NCBI RefSeq assembly: GCF_014647875.1
Contig: NZ_BMQA01000031.1
Span: 1 to 64,000, forward strand
DNA from: Streptomyces brasiliensis
Lineage (GTDB): Bacteria; Actinomycetota; Actinomycetes; Streptomycetales; Streptomycetaceae
Length of the DNA stretch: 64,000 nt
Direction: 5' to 3'
In this document: positions 60,409 through 64,000 of the stretch, in pieces
Position numbering within the stretch: position 1 is the stretch's first letter
How the letters are laid out: every line of letters starts with the position of its first letter
The notes under the pieces: generated by a model
Database searches by the model: none
The model's input: only the letters and a program-made list of their open reading frames with translations
What the model was told of the DNA's origin: nothing
Translations under genes and position numbers: made by a program

Positions 60409-60584
60409 TATTGTGGGCTGGTCCGCGTGAGAAATCGCGCCGTGTGACGTGTGCCATCGCATACTGAGTGATCACTCTGGGAACGTGCTGTCTTGGTCCG
60501 TGCCGCGACACAAGGGCGGTGCGGACCTTGCACATCACGGACACCTGGGCGACAATGCCCGGGCACCAGAGAGTGGAACCGCCC

Positions 60585-62051
60585 TTGAGCAAGGACGCCG
60601 TCGAATCGGTACAGGTCGCCGCCCACCCCCAGGCGACCGGGACGCCCGCTGACGCGGGCGACGCCGGATACAGCAAGGACCTCAAGCACCGCCACGTCAA
60701 CATGATCGCCATCGGCGGTGCCATCGGTACCGGCCTCCTGCTGGGGGCCGGCGGACGCCTGCACAACGCGGGACCGGCACTCGCCCTGGCCTATCTGGTC
60801 TGCGGCGTCTTCGCCTTCTTCGTCGTCCGAGCACTCGGCGAACTGGTCCTGTACCGGCCGTCCTCCGGCTCGTTCGTGTCGTACGCGCGCGAGTTCCTCG
60901 GCGAGAAGGGCGCCTACGTCGCCGGCTGGATGTACTTCCTGAACTGGTCGACCACCGGCATCGCCGACATCACCGCGATCGCGCTGTACACGCACTACTG
61001 GAGCATGTTCACGTCCATACCGCAGTGGGTGCTCGCGCTGATCGCCCTCGCGGTGGTCCTGGCCGTGAACCTGATCTCGGTGAAGATCTTCGGCGAGCTG
61101 GAGTTCTGGTTCGCCATCGTCAAGGTCGCCACCATCGTCGGCTTCATGCTGATCGGCATCTTCCTGCTCGCCACCCAGCACAAGGTCGGCGGCCAGACCC
61201 CCGGCCTGAGCATGATCACCGACCACGGCGGAATCTTCCCGCACGGCGTGATGCCCGTCGTCCTGGTCATGCAGGGCGTCATCTTCGCCTACGCCGCGCT
61301 GGAACTGGTCGGTGTCGCCGCCGGCGAGACCTCCGAGCCGCACAAGATCGTCCCGCGCGCGGTGAACTCGATCATGTGGCGCGTGGGCCTGTTCTACGTC
61401 GGCTCCGTCGTGCTGCTGGCCCTGCTGCTGCCCGGCTCCGTCTACTCGGGCGACCAGAGCCCGTTCGTGACGGTCCTGTCGAAGATCGGCATCCCGGCGG
61501 CCGGCGACGTGATGAACCTGGTCGTCCTCACCGCCGCCATGTCGTCCCTGAACTCCGGCCTGTACTCCACCGGCCGCATCCTGCGCTCCATGGCCATGGC
61601 GGGCTCGGCGCCGAAGTTCACGGCCCGTATGAACCGCAGCCAGGTGCCGTACGGCGGCATCCTGCTGACCTGCGCCGTCTGCGTGCTCGGCGTCGGCCTC
61701 AACTACCTGGTGCCCACGCAGGCCTTCGAGATCGTGCTGGAGGTCGCCTCCCTCGGCATCATCAGCACCTGGGTGATCATCATGCTCTGCCACATGGTCT
61801 TCGTCCGGCGTGCCAGGGCGGGCCTGGTGGCCCGGCCGTCCTTCCGCCTCAAGGGCAGCCCCGTCACCGAGATCGCCACGATCGCCTTCCTGCTGGTCTG
61901 CCTCGGCATGATGTGGAACGACCCCGAGGTCGGCCGCAAGACCCTGCTGCTCATCCCGGTGATCGCCGTCATGCTCGTCGCGGGCTGGTTCGGGGTGCGC
62001 CGCCGGGTGTCGAGGTCCGCCGACCAGGAGCTGGGCGAGCTCACGAAGTAA
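60585..62051 (+). CDS. APC-family amino-acid permease (AnsP/GabP-like)
   Basis: 488 aa with about twelve membrane helices and the amino-acid permease signature (NMIAIGGAIGTGLLLGAGGR; SFVSYAREFLGEKGAYVAGW; YAALELVGVAAGE). Imports a neutral amino acid, possibly asparagine, GABA or proline. TTG 60585 is favoured since homologues begin near SKDAVE; ATG 60555 and GTG 60468 are in frame and also possible, and no clear ribosome-binding site decides. Confidence 0.9.
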   Translation: MSKDAVESVQVAAHPQATGTPADAGDAGYSKDLKHRHVNMIAIGGAIGTGLLLGAGGRLHNAGPALALAYLVCGVFAFFVVRALGELVLYRPSSGSFVSYAREFLGEKGAYVAGWMYFLNWSTTGIADITAIALYTHYWSMFTSIPQWVLALIALAVVLAVNLISVKIFGELEFWFAIVKVATIVGFMLIGIFLLATQHKVGGQTPGLSMITDHGGIFPHGVMPVVLVMQGVIFAYAALELVGVAAGETSEPHKIVPRAVNSIMWRVGLFYVGSVVLLALLLPGSVYSGDQSPFVTVLSKIGIPAAGDVMNLVVLTAAMSSLNSGLYSTGRILRSMAMAGSAPKFTARMNRSQVPYGGILLTCAVCVLGVGLNYLVPTQAFEIVLEVASLGIISTWVIIMLCHMVFVRRARAGLVARPSFRLKGSPVTEIATIAFLLVCLGMMWNDPEVGRKTLLLIPVIAVMLVAGWFGVRRRVSRSADQELGELTK

Positions 62052-62060
62052 GAGGTCACG

Positions 62061-62075
62061 GCCACTGTCAGTGGC
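62061..62075. terminator. Short inverted repeat after the permease gene
   Basis: GCCACTG-T-CAGTGGC, 9 nt after the permease stop. A compact possible terminator or operator for the next gene; weak. Confidence 0.3.
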
Positions 62076-62093
62076 AGCGCCTACGGTGGCGTC

Positions 62094-62560
62094 ATGTCGG
62101 AGATCAAGTACGTCCGGGGTGACGCCACCGTGCCGTCCGGCAAGGGCGTCAAGGCGATCGCCCACGTCTGCAACGACGTCGGAGGCTGGGGCAAGGGCTT
62201 CGTCCTCGCACTGTCCCGGCGTTGGCCGCCTGGCACCGCGGCCGCGCGGGCAACGACTTCGGCCTGGGCGCGGTCCAACTGGTCCGGGTCGAGCGGTACA
62301 TGTGGGTGGCCAACATGATCGGCCAGCGGGGCACACGGACCGGCAGCAAGGGCGTCCCCGTCCGGTACGAGGCCATCGACACGGCGCTCGGCCGGCTCGC
62401 GGACGAGGCGGACGAACTCGGCGCCTCGGTGCACATGCCTCGCATAGGCTGCGGTCTCGCGGGCGGAAAGTGGTCCCGGATCGAGCCGTTGATCACCGAG
62501 CGGCTGGTGGAACGGGACATCGCCGTGACGGTGTACGACCACGGGGAGGGTGGCGGATGA
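62094..62560 (+). pseudogene. Macro-domain (ADP-ribose-binding) protein, frameshifted
   Basis: ATG 62094 encodes IKYVRGDATVPSGKGVKAIA then HVCNDVGGWGKGFVLALSRRWP, the N-terminal half of a macro domain. At about 62225 homology moves to another frame (AWHRGRAGNDFGLGAVQLVR ... MPRIGCGLAGGKWSRIEPLI). About seven codons (the PEAAYR-type helix) are missing, consistent with a ~20-nt deletion. The second frame ends in ATGA overlapping the PfkB gene. Reading-frame loss would abolish the ADP-ribose pocket. Confidence 0.75.
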
Positions 62561-63474
62561 GCGACGAGACCGATGTCCTGGTGCTCGGCGGCGCGGGCGT
62601 GGACACCATCGTGTACGTACCGGAACTGCCGCTCCCGTACGCCGACAGCTACATGATCGACTCCGGGATCCGCACCCGGGCCGGACAGACCGGCGACTTC
62701 GTCGCGCTGGGACTCGCCGCTCTCGGCCTGCGCACCCACCACCTCGACCTGCTCGGCGACGACCCCGAGGGCGACCTGGTCCGCGCCCTGCACCGGGAGC
62801 GGGGCATCGCGCTCACCGCGATCCCGCAGCCCGCGGGCACCAAGCGCGCGGTCAATCTGGTCGGCCCGGACGGACGCCGGCTGTCCTTGTACGACACCAG
62901 CCGCGCCCACGCCGACGACCGTCTCCCGGATCCGGTGCTGCGCTCCCTGGCGGCGTCCAGCAGGCACGCGCACGTCGCCATCACCCACCCGTGCGCCCAC
63001 GCCCTGCCCGTCCTGCGCGAGTCGAGCGTGACCCTCTCCACCGACCTGCACGACTGGGACGGCGAGGATCCCTACCACGAGCCGTTCGCGCATGCCGCGG
63101 ACATCGTGTTCCTGTCGGCGACGGCCCTCACCGACCCCGAGCGGATCATGCACCGCATCGCCGAGCGGGGCAGGGCACAGGTGGTGGTCGCCACGGCCGG
63201 CGCCGAGGGCGCCCAGCTGCTGGCCGACGGCGAGCTGACCCGTGTACCGGCCGTCGCCCCGCCTGCGCCGGTGGTGGACTCCAACGGCGCGGGCGACGCG
63301 TTCGCCGCCGCCTTCCTCTTCGGCCACCTGACCGGCGAACCGCCCCGGCGGTGCGCCCTGTACGGGGCGGTGGCCGGGGCGTACGCCTGCACGGTGCCCT
63401 CGACGGAGACGGCGGCGATAGGCCGGGAGGAACTCCTGGACCGCGCGGCCGAGTCGGCTGCCGCCATGCGGTGA
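62557..63474 (+). CDS. PfkB-family carbohydrate/nucleoside kinase
   Basis: 305 aa. N-terminal GGAGVDTIVYVPELP, RTRAGQTGDFVALGLAALG (substrate loop) and the PfkB signature DSNGAGDAFAAAFLFG with catalytic Asp near residue 246. A ribokinase or nucleoside kinase; substrate not readable. ATG 62557 overlaps the macro-domain frame stop; in the intact arrangement the two would be co-translated, suggesting ADP-ribose/ribose salvage. Confidence 0.9.
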   Translation: MSDETDVLVLGGAGVDTIVYVPELPLPYADSYMIDSGIRTRAGQTGDFVALGLAALGLRTHHLDLLGDDPEGDLVRALHRERGIALTAIPQPAGTKRAVNLVGPDGRRLSLYDTSRAHADDRLPDPVLRSLAASSRHAHVAITHPCAHALPVLRESSVTLSTDLHDWDGEDPYHEPFAHAADIVFLSATALTDPERIMHRIAERGRAQVVVATAGAEGAQLLADGELTRVPAVAPPAPVVDSNGAGDAFAAAFLFGHLTGEPPRRCALYGAVAGAYACTVPSTETAAIGREELLDRAAESAAAMR

Positions 63475-63532
63475 GGAGGCGGGGAAGCAGCCCCGGCCCA
63501 TGCTCGTCGGTGCGGGTTGTCCGTGCCGGCCG

Positions 63533-64000
63533 TCAGTGCTGGTGCACGTCGTGCGTGGCCTCGATCTTCTTCCACGACTTCGGCTGAGCCGCGACCGTCG
63601 CCGCCTTCGCGACGGATGCCGTGCGGGCCGCCGGGGCCGCGGGCTTGACCGGCTCGAAAAGCCACGTGTCGAACAGCGCGGCCAGTGGCTTGCCGGACAC
63701 CTGCTCGGCGTACCGCTGGAAGTCGGCGACCGACGCGTTGCCGTACGCGTGCTTCTTCGGCCAGCCCTTCAGGACGGCGAAGAACGCGTCGTCGCCGATC
63801 TCGTTGCGCAGCGCCTGCAGAGCCAGCGCGCCCCGGTCGTAGACGGCTGCGTCGAACTGGTTGTCCGGACCCGGGTCACCGGGCGCGACCGTCCAGAACG
63901 GGTCGTCGGCGGGGTGCGAGTCGTAGACGTAGTCCGCCAGTTCCTGCGCGGTGCCCTCGCCCTCGTGCTCGGACCACAGCCACTGCGCGTACGACGCGAA
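63533..64000 (-). CDS. M1-family metallopeptidase, C-terminal part (runs off window)
   Basis: The minus strand from 64000 reads FASYAQWLWSEHEGEGTAQE and continues without stop to TGA 63533 (155 codons). FASYAQWLWSE is the segment just after the HExxH-x18-E zinc site of M1 aminopeptidases; GALALQALRNEIGDDAFFAV and FDTWLF are also typical. Start and catalytic site lie beyond 64000. The last ~35 residues are Ala/Lys-rich, ending in HDVHQH. Confidence 0.85.
   Translation of the reverse strand, partial: FASYAQWLWSEHEGEGTAQELADYVYDSHPADDPFWTVAPGDPGPDNQFDAAVYDRGALALQALRNEIGDDAFFAVLKGWPKKHAYGNASVADFQRYAEQVSGKPLAALFDTWLFEPVKPAAPAARTASVAKAATVAAQPKSWKKIEATHDVHQH

Noticed and set aside
60303..62336. 677-codon frame antisense to the APC permease
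   Set aside because: Asp/His/Gly-rich antisense of membrane helices; an artefact of codon bias.

Overview
This window is high-GC actinobacterial chromosome, almost certainly Streptomyces. The evidence is very strong third-position GC bias, GTG/TTG starts, GTGA/ATGA start-stop overlaps, WhiB-like and SsgA-like proteins, a PcaV-type pca operon, DUF2510 proteins and stand-alone ligase/polymerase repair genes. Gene content and order in places recall two stretches of the S. coelicolor chromosome (the SCO616x area on the left, the SCO6697-SCO6735 area from the pca operon rightwards). That comparison is from memory and was not computed.

Left part (1-24.8 kb). A minus-strand operon carries two DksA/TraR zinc-finger proteins and a short MreB-like protein; it is divergent from a NarL-type two-component pair. 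A degenerate SecF-like gene follows, then an alpha-glucoside utilisation locus (LacI repressor, lipoprotein binding protein, two permeases, GH13 glucosidase). Next come fragments of a TnpB-like transposase and of a carbohydrate-binding protein, then a four-gene SsuABC/TauABC-type importer divergent from an IclR-family regulator gene with an internal deletion. A vanAB-type demethylase operon holds an unlisted 56-codon gene between the two subunits. A Tat-exported phospholipase C, a scramblase-like protein, an EamA transporter/PAP2 pair and a TetR regulator preceded by a seven-unit, 16-bp-period repeat array complete this part.

Middle (24.8-43.4 kb). A large LAL-like ATPase without a DNA-binding domain and an SDR precede the complete protocatechuate branch of the beta-ketoadipate pathway, pcaIJFHGBL, which is divergent from its MarR-family regulator. 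Then come a DUF3048 lipoprotein, a divergent ATP-dependent ligase/primase-polymerase pair, remnants of a two-domain laccase and a DUF1080 protein, a small MITE-like element inserted in a stop codon, an IS5-type transposase remnant and a LacI regulator.

Right part (43.4-64 kb). This holds a WhiB-like protein, two unusual 72-nt tRNAs in tandem, a truncated SDR, an acyl-ACP desaturase with a repeated operator, a DDAH-type hydrolase, an ABC-F protein with a structured leader, an SsgA-like sporulation protein, endonuclease V and an enoyl reductase-like protein. A beta-oxidation operon (CoA-transferase, thiolase, FadB-like protein) converges on a MerR regulator and they share an 18-bp terminator stem. 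An APC permease, a frameshifted macro-domain gene, a PfkB kinase and the C-terminal end of an M1 aminopeptidase close the window.

The main theme is catabolism of aromatics, fatty acyl-CoA and alpha-glucosides under local regulators. A second theme is small-scale gene decay: at least eight broken or relic genes lie between intact, tightly coupled operons. The strongest candidates for something undescribed are the 16-bp array before tetR, the tRNA pair, the small gene inside vanAB, and the HTH-less LAL ATPase.
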